Assembly: GCA_027485915.1 (NCBI GenBank)
Contig: JAIXQA010000054.1
Span: forward strand, 1-32,819
Reading direction: 5' to 3'
Length of the DNA: 32,819 bases
DNA from: Alphaproteobacteria bacterium
GTDB taxonomy: Bacteria; Pseudomonadota; Alphaproteobacteria; Caulobacterales; Aquidulcibacteraceae
The stretch's first letter is position 1, and every line of letters begins with the position of its first letter. The notes below the pieces were generated by a model that worked only from the letters and a program-made list of their open reading frames with translations, had not been told where the DNA came from and did not search any database. Below, piece by piece: positions 25,610 to 32,819 of this stretch. A program made the position numbers and the translations under genes.

Positions 25610-26512
25610 ATGCTCATTCCACGAGCTCTTCCCATCATCGCAAATGGCCGCAATGCTTGCCACAGCAGCGCTGACCCGCGCCGCCATTGGGCTGGTTTGG
25701 CCTTAGGCTGTGCGATGGTGGCGGCGGGCTTGATGCTGCCCTTCGACCTTGTCTCGGCGCAAGCGCGTGGGGCAAACCCACCCGTGCCCGCTGGCAGAGC
25801 CAATGCCCCAACTCCGGTTGTCGTGCCGCCCATCTCTGCTGAACCCATCTCAGCCCGCTTGATCATCCGTCTTGAGCAAGTCGAGCGACAAGCAGCTGAA
25901 ATGACTGGCCGGATTGAAGTGCTGGAGGCAGAGCTGGCCAAGCAGCGGGCCGACCATGCCCAATTGCTGCGCGAGCTTGAGGCGGAACGCGCCACGAAGG
26001 TGGCGCAGGCCAAGGCTGATCCGACCACGGTCGAGAGCAGCGCACCTGTACCGGAAGAAGCAAGGGCCCTGACAGGAGAGATGCCCGCGGCCGCGCCTGC
26101 AATGGAGACAATACCGCCACCCAATGCAGAGACCTTGTTTAAGGCGGCCCAACTGGCCCTGCAGCGCGGCGATTATCTGACCGCGGAAACTAATTTGAAT
26201 AACCTCGTGACAAATTTTCCGACAGCCCCTGAAGGCATTGAAGGTCGCTGGCTTTTGGGAGAGGCACGCTTTGTTCAATCTGCTTGGGGCCCTGCAGCTG
26301 AAGCCTATTTGAGCTATTTGGATGCGGCACCTCAGGGTCGGCGCGCATCTGAGTCGTTACTCCGTTTAGCGGGGGCCTTTGGTCAGTTGGGGAATGCACA
26401 GATGCGCTGCCAAGCGCTCGCTGAATTCCGGCGCCGTACGCCAAGCCCGGATGCAACGCTGAAAGCGCGGGCAGACGCCGAAGTGGCGCGGTCGCCATGC
26501 CCGACCGCCTAG
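25610..26512 (+). CDS. cpoB: Cell division coordinator CpoB (YbgF)
   Basis: Periplasmic protein that in E. coli coordinates the Tol machine with PBP1B during septal wall synthesis. It has 300 residues: a hydrophobic export signal ending near SAQA (about 52), after an unusually long N-terminal stretch; a coiled coil at about 82-130 (RLEQVERQAAEMTGRIEVLE); a linker; and C-terminal TPR repeats (about 170-290) with LFKAAQLALQRGDYLTAE. The start is two bases after the pal stop. The long N-terminus could mean a later start. It overlaps tilS by 16 bases. Confidence 0.93.
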   Translation: MLIPRALPIIANGRNACHSSADPRRHWAGLALGCAMVAAGLMLPFDLVSAQARGANPPVPAGRANAPTPVVVPPISAEPISARLIIRLEQVERQAAEMTGRIEVLEAELAKQRADHAQLLRELEAERATKVAQAKADPTTVESSAPVPEEARALTGEMPAAAPAMETIPPPNAETLFKAAQLALQRGDYLTAETNLNNLVTNFPTAPEGIEGRWLLGEARFVQSAWGPAAEAYLSYLDAAPQGRRASESLLRLAGAFGQLGNAQMRCQALAEFRRRTPSPDATLKARADAEVARSPCPTA

Positions 26513-27636
26513 CGGCCAAGCGCGCGGAAACAGCCGTGCCTTGTCTGGTTGAAGAAGCTCTGCCTGCCTTCTTCAAAAAACTAGATGCTTGGCAGAAAGC
26601 ATTCGGTTCACCGCTGCTCATTGCCATTTCCGGGGGTGGCGACAGCATGGCCTTGTGTCGCATGACAAGCCTGTGGGCACAGGCGCGAGGCACATCTGCA
26701 CATGCGGTGTCGATTGACCACGGCCTGCGGCCAAGTTCGGCCGACGAAGCGGCACAAGCCATGGATTGGGCGACGGCATTGGGCCTGACGGGCGAAGTAA
26801 TCCGGCTTGAGGCAAAGCCCGCACATGGAGGCCTTCAAGAATGGGCCCGCCAAGCCCGCTATCAGGCTCTGGCCAAGGCCGCTGCCCGAAATGGGGCCAA
26901 ACTAATCCTCGTCGGACACACCTGGGACGACCAAGTCGAGACCCTATGTTGGCGCTTGGCACGCAGCACGGGCTTGGATGGCCTGGCCGGCATGTCAGAG
27001 CTGGCGGTCAATTCCTATGCGCCGCATGAGACACCAAATCTCCTAGGAAGGCCGCTTTTAGAGCTGAAACGGGCTGATTTACGGGCCTGGCTGGTTAAAT
27101 CCAACCAAGCTTGGCTTGAGGATGAGAGTAATCAGAACCTAGATTTTGCCCGTATTCGCACCCGTAAGTTGCTGGGAGAGATGGCCGCACAGGGGGTGGA
27201 GATTGATCGGATCATCCGCCTCGCAACTTTGGCCGACGCACTGCGGAAGGAGCAAGAACAAGCAAGTCTTGCCCTTCTAGAGCGGTGTGGGCTCCTCCCA
27301 CTAGACTCAGGCTGGCACCTCAACGCCACGCTCTTTTGGCAGGCTGAGCCCGTGATCGTGGCGCGCGCTTTGGGCTGGCTTATCTACAGCCTGACCCAGG
27401 CTGAACATCCGCCAGAGAGCCAGAAGATCGTGCGTGTTTGCGCTAGCCTGATGGCTAATCCGACGCGCGGGAAAACTCTTGGCGGTGTTTGGATGGCGCA
27501 AAAAGGGCCTCACCTTTTTGTCAAAATTGCGCCAGTTCGTCGGAGTCTGGATGCGGTTCCAAGCCCCACCCCACGCAGCCAATATGCGCGGCTGTTTGCC
27601 GTTTCACGTCAACCACACGAATTTGTAACCCAATAA
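26497..27636 (+). CDS. tilS: tRNA(Ile)-lysidine synthetase TilS
   Basis: Uses ATP and lysine to convert C34 of tRNA-Ile(CAU) to lysidine, so that it reads AUA. It has 379 residues. The PP-loop is SGGGDS (45-50), followed by SIDHGLRP, ARYQAL and GHTWDDQVET (the usual H-x-x-D-D-Q-x-E-T), then RPLLELKRADLRAWL and DESNQNLDFARIRTR. The C-terminal part is short compared with E. coli but normal for alphaproteobacteria. The start overlaps cpoB by 16 bases, suggesting translational coupling. Confidence 0.95.
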   Translation: MPDRLAAKRAETAVPCLVEEALPAFFKKLDAWQKAFGSPLLIAISGGGDSMALCRMTSLWAQARGTSAHAVSIDHGLRPSSADEAAQAMDWATALGLTGEVIRLEAKPAHGGLQEWARQARYQALAKAAARNGAKLILVGHTWDDQVETLCWRLARSTGLDGLAGMSELAVNSYAPHETPNLLGRPLLELKRADLRAWLVKSNQAWLEDESNQNLDFARIRTRKLLGEMAAQGVEIDRIIRLATLADALRKEQEQASLALLERCGLLPLDSGWHLNATLFWQAEPVIVARALGWLIYSLTQAEHPPESQKIVRVCASLMANPTRGKTLGGVWMAQKGPHLFVKIAPVRRSLDAVPSPTPRSQYARLFAVSRQPHEFVTQ

Positions 27637-27660
27637 AATCGAATTCGCGCAGAAGACGGG

Positions 27661-27689
27661 CTTACATGATTGGATTGAACGACTATGTT
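27661..27689 (+). promoter_or_regulatory. Candidate ftsH promoter
   Basis: CTTACA (27661-27666), 17 bases, TATGTT (27684-27689). The start would be near 27696, leaving a leader of about 75 bases that contains the hairpin at 27728-27752. Confidence 0.4.
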
Positions 27690-27727
27690 AGACTCACCCG
27701 CGCTGAAAAGAAGGCGCAGGGTGGTTG

Positions 27728-27752
27728 ATCACCCCCCATCAGGGGCGGTGAT
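27728..27752 (+). promoter_or_regulatory. Strong hairpin in the ftsH leader
   Basis: ATCACCCCCC (27728-27737) pairs with GGGGCGGTGAT (27742-27752) across an ATCA loop, with one bulged base. It ends about nine bases before the AAAGAGA ribosome site. It could slow translation or act as a terminator remnant for tilS; no T-run follows. Confidence 0.5.
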
Positions 27753-27769
27753 TTCAGAAAGAGATAACG

Positions 27770-29689
27770 ATGAAGCTGCGCGATCTTGCAATCTGGGGAT
27801 TTTTGGCTTTGGCACTGGTGACAGTGTTCACCCTAATGAACCGTCCTACCCCATCGGCCTCGATGACGACGATGGCCTATTCAACCCTATTGACCGAAGT
27901 GGACAATGGGCGCGTGAAGGAGGTCACCATCATTGGCGATCAAGCGCGTGGCCGTCTGCAGGACGACAAAACTTTCGTCGCAATGGTCCCATCACAGGCG
28001 ACGGACTTCGTGGCGCGGCTTGAAAAAGCCAATGTCGAAATTCGCGCTGAATCTGTGCCGCGCACGCCTTTCTTGAGCGCGCTGATTGCAAACCTATTGC
28101 CTTTGCTAATCATGGTCGGGCTGTGGTTCTTCCTGATGCGCCAAATGTCTGGCGGCGGCGGCAAGGGTGGCGCGATGGGCTTTGGCAAGTCCAAGGCTAA
28201 ATTGCTAACCGAAAACAAGAATAAAGTGACCTTTGACGATGTCGCGGGCATTGATGAAGCGCGCGAGGAATTGCAAGAAGTTGTCGACTTCTTGAAGGAT
28301 CCGTCGAAGTTCCAGCGCTTGGGCGGTAAAATTCCCAAAGGCGCGCTTTTGGTTGGCCCACCAGGTACCGGTAAAACCTTGACTGCGCGTGCGGTTGCTG
28401 GCGAAGCCAATGTGCCCTTCTTCACGATTTCTGGCTCTGACTTTGTTGAAATGTTCGTAGGCGTCGGCGCAAGCCGGGTACGCGATATGTTTGAGCAAGC
28501 CAAAAAGAATGCACCTTGCATCATTTTCATCGACGAAATCGATGCCGTTGGCCGTCACCGTGGCGCCGGTCTTGGCGGTGGGAATGACGAGCGGGAGCAG
28601 ACGTTGAACCAGCTCTTGGTCGAGATGGACGGTTTTGAAGCCAATGAAGGCATCATCATCATCGCCGCGACCAACCGCCCAGACGTGTTGGACCCAGCGC
28701 TTTTGCGTCCCGGCCGCTTTGACCGTCAAGTCACGGTCGGTCTGCCAGATATTTCTGGCCGCGAGAAGGTTTTGAAAGTTCACATGCGTAATGTGCCTTT
28801 GTCGTCGGATGTTGACGCCAAGACCATCGCCCGTGGCTGCCCCGGTTTCTCCGGTGCTGACTTGATGAACCTCGTCAATGAAGCCGCCCTTCTGGCTGCC
28901 CGTCGCGGCCGTCGCCTGGTGACCATGCAAGAGTTCGAAGACGCGAAGGACAAAATCCTGATGGGCGTCGAGCGCAAGACCATGGCGATGACCATCGAAG
29001 AGAAGAGCTTGACTGCCTATCACGAAGGTGGCCACGCCTTGGTTGCTTTGACCGTGCCGCACACTGACCCCGTGCACAAAGCCACCATCATTCCACGTGG
29101 TCGTGCTTTGGGTATGGTGATGCAATTGCCAGAGCGGGACAAATTGTCCTTCAGCTACCGTCAGATGATGAGCCGCTTGGCCGTTATGATGGGTGGTCGC
29201 GTGGCCGAAGAATTGGTGTTCGGAAAAGATGCCATTACTTCGGGTGCCTCGTCAGATATCGAACAAGCGACCCGCCTGGCCCGCGCCATGGTGACCCGTT
29301 GGGGCTTCTCCGACGAATTGGGTACTGTTGCTTATGGGGAGAACCAAGAGGAAGTCTTCTTGGGCCATTCGGTCTCGCGCACCCAGAATGTGTCGGAAGC
29401 AACGGCCCAAACCATCGACAAAGAAGTTCGCCGCTTGGTCGAATGGGGCAATGCAGAAGCAACCCGCATTTTAACAGAGCGCCGGGCAGACTTGGAAGTC
29501 CTCGCTCAAGGCTTGTTGGAATATGAAACCTTGTCGGGTGAAGAAATCAAAATCTTGCTCGAAGGTGGTTCTATCAAGCGCGATGATGCGGTAACGCGAC
29601 CACCGAGTGGACCTTCCTCTGCTTTGCCAACTATTGGCAAGAAGAGTGGAGGAACCACTTCAACCGGTCCCGAACCCTCACCGGCCTAA
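27770..29689 (+). CDS. ftsH: ATP-dependent zinc metalloprotease FtsH
   Basis: Membrane-anchored AAA+ protease that degrades membrane proteins, RpoH and LpxC in relatives. It has 639 residues: membrane helices at about 5-23 and 101-122 flank a small periplasmic domain. The AAA module has Walker A GPPGTGKT (about 196-203), Walker [12 protein letters not shown] and the second region of homology [18 protein letters not shown]. The protease zinc site is HEGGH (about 418-422), the alphaproteobacterial form of HEAGH. The C-terminus is Ser/Thr/Pro-rich. The tilS-ftsH order is conserved. A clear terminator follows. Confidence 0.98.
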   Translation: MKLRDLAIWGFLALALVTVFTLMNRPTPSASMTTMAYSTLLTEVDNGRVKEVTIIGDQARGRLQDDKTFVAMVPSQATDFVARLEKANVEIRAESVPRTPFLSALIANLLPLLIMVGLWFFLMRQMSGGGGKGGAMGFGKSKAKLLTENKNKVTFDDVAGIDEAREELQEVVDFLKDPSKFQRLGGKIPKGALLVGPPGTGKTLTARAVAGEANVPFFTISGSDFVEMFVGVGASRVRDMFEQAKKNAPCIIFIDEIDAVGRHRGAGLGGGNDEREQTLNQLLVEMDGFEANEGIIIIAATNRPDVLDPALLRPGRFDRQVTVGLPDISGREKVLKVHMRNVPLSSDVDAKTIARGCPGFSGADLMNLVNEAALLAARRGRRLVTMQEFEDAKDKILMGVERKTMAMTIEEKSLTAYHEGGHALVALTVPHTDPVHKATIIPRGRALGMVMQLPERDKLSFSYRQMMSRLAVMMGGRVAEELVFGKDAITSGASSDIEQATRLARAMVTRWGFSDELGTVAYGENQEEVFLGHSVSRTQNVSEATAQTIDKEVRRLVEWGNAEATRILTERRADLEVLAQGLLEYETLSGEEIKILLEGGSIKRDDAVTRPPSGPSSALPTIGKKSGGTTSTGPEPSPA

Positions 29690-29702
29690 CCCAAATGCAA
29701 AG

Positions 29703-29730
29703 CCCCTTCCAGATTTGGGAGGGGTTTTTT
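29703..29730 (+). terminator. Rho-independent terminator after ftsH
   Basis: CCCCTTCC, a short loop, GGGAGGGG (one mismatch in the stem) and then six T. It lies 14 bases past the ftsH stop and upstream of the next gene's ribosome site. Confidence 0.85.
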
Positions 29731-29757
29731 GTAGGTTTAACTGAAAGTGAGGAAGAC

Positions 29758-30051
29758 ATGGCACGTGATCTGACCAAATTTACCCCAGAAGAAGCCGTCG
29801 CCAAGCTTTCGGGCTGGCAAGCCGTTGCTGGACGCGCCGCAATTGAGAAGACCTATAACTTCGCTGATTTCAAACAGGCGTTTGGTTGGATGACCCGCGT
29901 CGCTTTAAAGGCGGAACAGATGGACCACCACCCAGAATGGTTCAACGTCTATGCCAAGGTTCATGTCCTTTTGGCGACGCACGACGCCGATGGCGTCACG
30001 AATTTAGACATTGAATTGGCGAGCTTTATGGACACCTGGGCGGAAAACTGA
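29758..30051 (+). CDS. phhB: Pterin-4a-carbinolamine dehydratase
   Basis: Dehydrates 4a-hydroxytetrahydropterin and so recycles the pterin cofactor, usually for phenylalanine hydroxylase. ATG 29758 gives 97 residues with AGGAAG six bases upstream; the in-frame ATG at 29695 lies before the ftsH terminator and is rejected. The family signature is complete: EQMDHHPEWFNVYAKVHVLL followed by THDADGVTNLDIELA. No phhA is in the window. Since it follows the ftsH terminator, it may be read by readthrough or a promoter within 29731-29757, which is very short. Confidence 0.93.
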   Translation: MARDLTKFTPEEAVAKLSGWQAVAGRAAIEKTYNFADFKQAFGWMTRVALKAEQMDHHPEWFNVYAKVHVLLATHDADGVTNLDIELASFMDTWAEN

Positions 30052-30136
30052 GACTCACGACCTCTAATTTCAGAAAAAAAGAGTTAATTTAACTTGGTGA
30101 TAACCACGCAAACCCTTTTAATCCCTTAGGAAGATA

Positions 30137-30152
30137 GGCCCCCTGCGGGGCC
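30137..30152. other. GC hairpin before ftsK
   Basis: GGCCCC-CTGC-GGGGCC, a perfect 6-bp stem about 30 bases before the ftsK ATG, after an A/T-rich stretch (30060-30130). It could end phhB transcription weakly or structure the ftsK leader. Confidence 0.4.
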
Positions 30153-30180
30153 CTTCGCTATTGGCTTATGGGATCATGAC

Positions 30181-32622
30181 ATGGGTGCGCGCACACGGTC
30201 GAAACTGAACACCTTGCATTGGCGCCAGCGCGTGACGCGGGACGGATTATTGGGGACTGGCATTGTTGCCGGTACGGGCGTGAGCCTTGCGACCATGACG
30301 TTTAATGCCCAAGACCCAAGCTGGAATGTTTCGGGCAATGATAAGACAACCAATTGGTTGGGCGAGCCCGGTGCCGCTTTGGCAGATTTTGTGTTGCAAA
30401 TGCTGGGCATCGCCATCATCCCGGCGCTTTTAGCCCTCATGGCCTTTTGCTTCCTAGCCTTGCTGCGTGGCCCTGGTGGCGTGCCGCGCTTGCGCCTACG
30501 AGCTTGGCTTGCCGCCCTTGGCGTTGTGATGTTTGCGGCGGCTGTATCCGGCCTGCCACACGCACCTTCTTGGCCGATGCGGACGGGGCTTGGCGGCCTG
30601 ATTGGGGATGGCATTCTTCATATTCTAGCGATGCCTTTCGCTGGCGCTCAAAGCGGCGAAGGCTTTGGGGCGGTCATCGCCTTTGCCATTGCAACGGCCT
30701 GCGGCGTCGTCGCCTTGCAATTGAAGCGGACTGATCTGGATGCTGCGATTGATGCAGCGACTTACGGCTGGGCCAGCCTGCGGGTCGCTGCGGATGACAT
30801 TTCCGCGCGTTTTGGCGGCACGAAGGCCCCCAGGCGCAAACCAGCGACCAGCGCTCGCAAAAAGGCAGAGCGCCCGGTAGCCTCGCGTGAGATTGACCCC
30901 CATGACGTCGCCTCAATTGCGGCACGCTTTGCGCCAGCCGACGCCAAGGCCGGTGTGGCGCGCGATGTCTGGCGAGAACCAGAAGTCCACACCACCACCT
31001 ATGAAGCGCCCGGCTATCCCGCTGGCGATATCCCAATTGAGCGGCCCAAAGCCCCGCGCCAGTCCGAACGCGCTGGCCGCGAAGCCCAAGGCGTCCTGCC
31101 GATGTATCCTGCAGGACCAGACTTTGAATTGCCGCGCCTCGACCTCTTGGCCAAGCCCAAGCCGCGTGTTGCCCATCATGATGAGGCGGGCCTTAAACAA
31201 AATGCGCGCCTGCTGATGACGGTGTTGAGCGACTTTGGCGTCAAGGGCGAGATCCTGAACGTGCGCCCCGGCCCCGTCGTCACCCTGTATGAGCTGGAGC
31301 CTGCGGCAGGGGTTAAGTCCGCCCGCGTTATCGGTCTGGCCGACGATGTCGCGCGCTCGATGTCGGTGCAAGCCTGCCGTATCGCGGTTGTGCCCGGCCG
31401 CAATGCCATTGGCATTGAACTGCCCAATGCGCGGCGCGAGACCGTGTATTTGCGCGACCTGTTGTCCACCAATGATTACGAAAGCGGCCGCCAAGAACTG
31501 CCCCTGGCCCTAGGTGAGACCATTGGCGGTGAACCTTCTGTGGCCGATCTTGCCCGCATGCCGCACTTGCTGATCGCTGGGACCACCGGCTCCGGTAAGT
31601 CGGTGGGCATTAATGCGATGATCTTGTCGCTCCTCTATAAAATGACGCCACAGCAGTGCCGTTTCATCATGATCGACCCAAAGATGCTGGAATTGTCGGT
31701 CTATGACGGCATTCCCCATTTGCTCGCCCCGGTAGTGACCGACCCGAAAAAGGCTGTCGCAGCGCTCAAATGGGCAGTGCGCGAGATGGAAGATCGCTAT
31801 CGGAAAATGAGCAAGATCGGGGTGCGCAATATTGGTGGCTATAACCAGCGCGCCGCTGAAGCCCAAGCCAAGAATGAAACCTTCTCGCGCACCATGCAGA
31901 CCGGTTGGGACCGCGAGACGGGCAAGCCCATCTATGAGACCGAGACCTTCGAACTCGACCACATGCCCTATATCGTTGTGGTGATTGACGAAATGGCTGA
32001 CCTGATGTTGGTGGCGGGCAAGGATATTGAAGGCGCGGTGCAGCGCTTGGCACAAATGGCTCGGGCCGCCGGTATCCATTTGATCATGGCAACCCAGCGC
32101 CCCTCAGTCGATGTCATCACCGGCACGATCAAAGCAAACTTCCCAACCCGTATCTCTTATTCGGTGACGTCAAAAATCGATAGCCGCACCATTCTGGGTG
32201 AACAGGGTGCCGAACAGCTCCTCGGTCAAGGCGACCTGCTTTATATGGCGCAAGGTGGAAAAATGCGCCGCTTACATGGCCCCTTTGTCGCCGACAAGGA
32301 AGTAGAAGAAATCGTCGCCAGCCTGAAGGCGCAAGGCGCGCCGGAATATTTCGACGAAATCACTGCCGATGCCGATGATGACAATCCCTATGCCGATGGG
32401 GCCGATCTGGACGGCATGGCTGGTTCTGGTAATGATTTGTTTGACCGCGCGGTTGCCATCGTGGCGCGCGACCGCAAGGCCTCGACCTCTTACCTGCAAC
32501 GCCGCTTGTCGCTGGGCTATAATCGGGCCGCCAGCTTGATTGAACGCATGGAGCAAGAAGGCATGATCAGCCCACCCAATCATGCCGGTAAGCGCGAAAT
32601 TCTGCTGCCTGATCATGGGTGA
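30181..32622 (+). CDS. ftsK: DNA translocase FtsK
   Basis: Septal DNA pump that clears chromosome ends through the closing septum and activates XerCD at dif. It has 813 residues: four or five membrane segments within about 22-180; a moderate Arg/Pro-rich linker; and the motor domain from about 340. In the motor, Walker A is GTTGSGKS (about 467-474), Walker B is [11 protein letters not shown] (about 598-610) and the [12 protein letters not shown] loop is present. The C-terminal gamma winged helix (about 745-813) has [20 protein letters not shown], the part that reads KOPS sequences. The ribosome site before ATG 30181 is weak. It is followed by lolA after 78 bases, a common alphaproteobacterial order. 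Confidence 0.96.
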   Translation: MGARTRSKLNTLHWRQRVTRDGLLGTGIVAGTGVSLATMTFNAQDPSWNVSGNDKTTNWLGEPGAALADFVLQMLGIAIIPALLALMAFCFLALLRGPGGVPRLRLRAWLAALGVVMFAAAVSGLPHAPSWPMRTGLGGLIGDGILHILAMPFAGAQSGEGFGAVIAFAIATACGVVALQLKRTDLDAAIDAATYGWASLRVAADDISARFGGTKAPRRKPATSARKKAERPVASREIDPHDVASIAARFAPADAKAGVARDVWREPEVHTTTYEAPGYPAGDIPIERPKAPRQSERAGREAQGVLPMYPAGPDFELPRLDLLAKPKPRVAHHDEAGLKQNARLLMTVLSDFGVKGEILNVRPGPVVTLYELEPAAGVKSARVIGLADDVARSMSVQACRIAVVPGRNAIGIELPNARRETVYLRDLLSTNDYESGRQELPLALGETIGGEPSVADLARMPHLLIAGTTGSGKSVGINAMILSLLYKMTPQQCRFIMIDPKMLELSVYDGIPHLLAPVVTDPKKAVAALKWAVREMEDRYRKMSKIGVRNIGGYNQRAAEAQAKNETFSRTMQTGWDRETGKPIYETETFELDHMPYIVVVIDEMADLMLVAGKDIEGAVQRLAQMARAAGIHLIMATQRPSVDVITGTIKANFPTRISYSVTSKIDSRTILGEQGAEQLLGQGDLLYMAQGGKMRRLHGPFVADKEVEEIVASLKAQGAPEYFDEITADADDDNPYADGADLDGMAGSGNDLFDRAVAIVARDRKASTSYLQRRLSLGYNRAASLIERMEQEGMISPPNHAGKREILLPDHG

Positions 32623-32700
32623 GGCTTGGGTTCATCCCAACCGCAGTCACGCCTTCCACTTGGCCGCAAAATCGCCGTATCGGAAAGCTAGAGCTTATCT

Positions 32701-32819
32701 ATGAACAGACGTCACCTACTTCTAGCAGGACTTGTTGGACTGATGCCGGGCTTTGCCCAAGCGCAGGCCTTATCGGGTGCCCAGCGCACCGCTACGATTG
32801 CCGCACTGACCCAGTCGAT
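32701..32819 (+). CDS. lolA: Probable outer-membrane lipoprotein carrier LolA (5' part only)
   Basis: Only 39 codons are visible from ATG 32701 to the window end. They encode an export signal (MNRRHLLLAGLVGLMPGF, then AQAQA) and the start of a mature protein, LSGAQRTATIAALTQS. This is too little to prove identity. The call rests on the signal peptide and the conserved ftsK-lolA neighbourhood; LolA carries lipoproteins such as Pal across the periplasm. A small TTGGG/CCCAA stem lies at 32626-32640 between the two genes. Confidence 0.6.
   Translation, partial: MNRRHLLLAGLVGLMPGFAQAQALSGAQRTATIAALTQS

Noticed and set aside
27666-27728. A 20-codon ORF between tilS and ftsH
   Set aside because: It starts within the likely ftsH promoter and has no ribosome site. 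Its stop overlaps the leader hairpin by one base.
29695-29757. Upstream in-frame start for phhB
   Set aside because: It would place the start before the ftsH terminator. ATG 29758 has AGGAAG and matches family length.

Overview
The window is a chromosomal stretch of an alphaproteobacterium. It is densely coding and its GC content is moderate, roughly mid-50s by eye. The evidence is the gene order tolQ-tolR-tolA-tolB-pal-cpoB-tilS-ftsH, the ftsK-lolA pair, the HEGGH form of the FtsH zinc motif, a dnaK-dnaJ pair preceded by a sigma-32-like promoter, and a GTTC-N7-GTTC LexA box, which is the form used by alphaproteobacteria. A Caulobacterales/Hyphomonadaceae-like lineage would fit, but I cannot assign a family from the sequence alone.

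Layout. Positions 1-6.8 kb run mostly leftward: a chemotaxis receptor cut by the window edge, an alpha/beta hydrolase, proB and obgE overlapping by 4 bases, and a PlsC-like acyltransferase. A small rightward gene at 3.3 kb sits under a LexA box. Positions 7.0-9.7 kb hold mmsA and zapE. Positions 9.7-12.3 kb are the accessory part. The zapE/alkB junction is duplicated (about 160 bp, about 94% identical) around a ~1 kb insert carrying two unknown overlapping ORFs. After the intact alkB comes a two-gene unit of a 90-residue protein and a PIN-domain nuclease, arranged like a toxin-antitoxin pair with its own palindrome-bearing promoter. Positions 12.4-15.7 kb are dnaK and dnaJ. Positions 15.7-16.1 kb are a non-coding spacer with a cloverleaf-like inverted-repeat element. 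Positions 16.1-19.5 kb hold a MaoC-like protein, a DsbD/ScsB-type thiol-disulfide transporter and a secreted redoxin. Positions 19.5-21.0 kb hold prfA and rpmB on the minus strand. Positions 21.4-29.7 kb are the Tol-Pal cluster followed by tilS and ftsH. Positions 29.8-32.8 kb hold phhB, ftsK and the first codons of a probable lolA.

How the genes work together. TolQRAB-Pal-CpoB form the envelope machine that constricts the outer membrane at division. FtsK and ZapE also act at the septum. DnaK/DnaJ and FtsH provide protein quality control. The DsbD-like protein probably supplies electrons to the adjacent secreted redoxin. Most of the window is conserved housekeeping DNA.

Most interesting signals. 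(1) A small unknown gene whose -10 element lies inside a LexA box, with a 14-bp tandem repeat in its leader. (2) The PIN-domain pair with a palindrome between -35 and -10. (3) The duplicated zapE/alkB junction flanking an unknown two-ORF cassette, whose second ORF looks frameshifted. (4) The cloverleaf element between dnaJ and the MaoC gene. No CRISPR array, IS element, tRNA or rRNA was seen.
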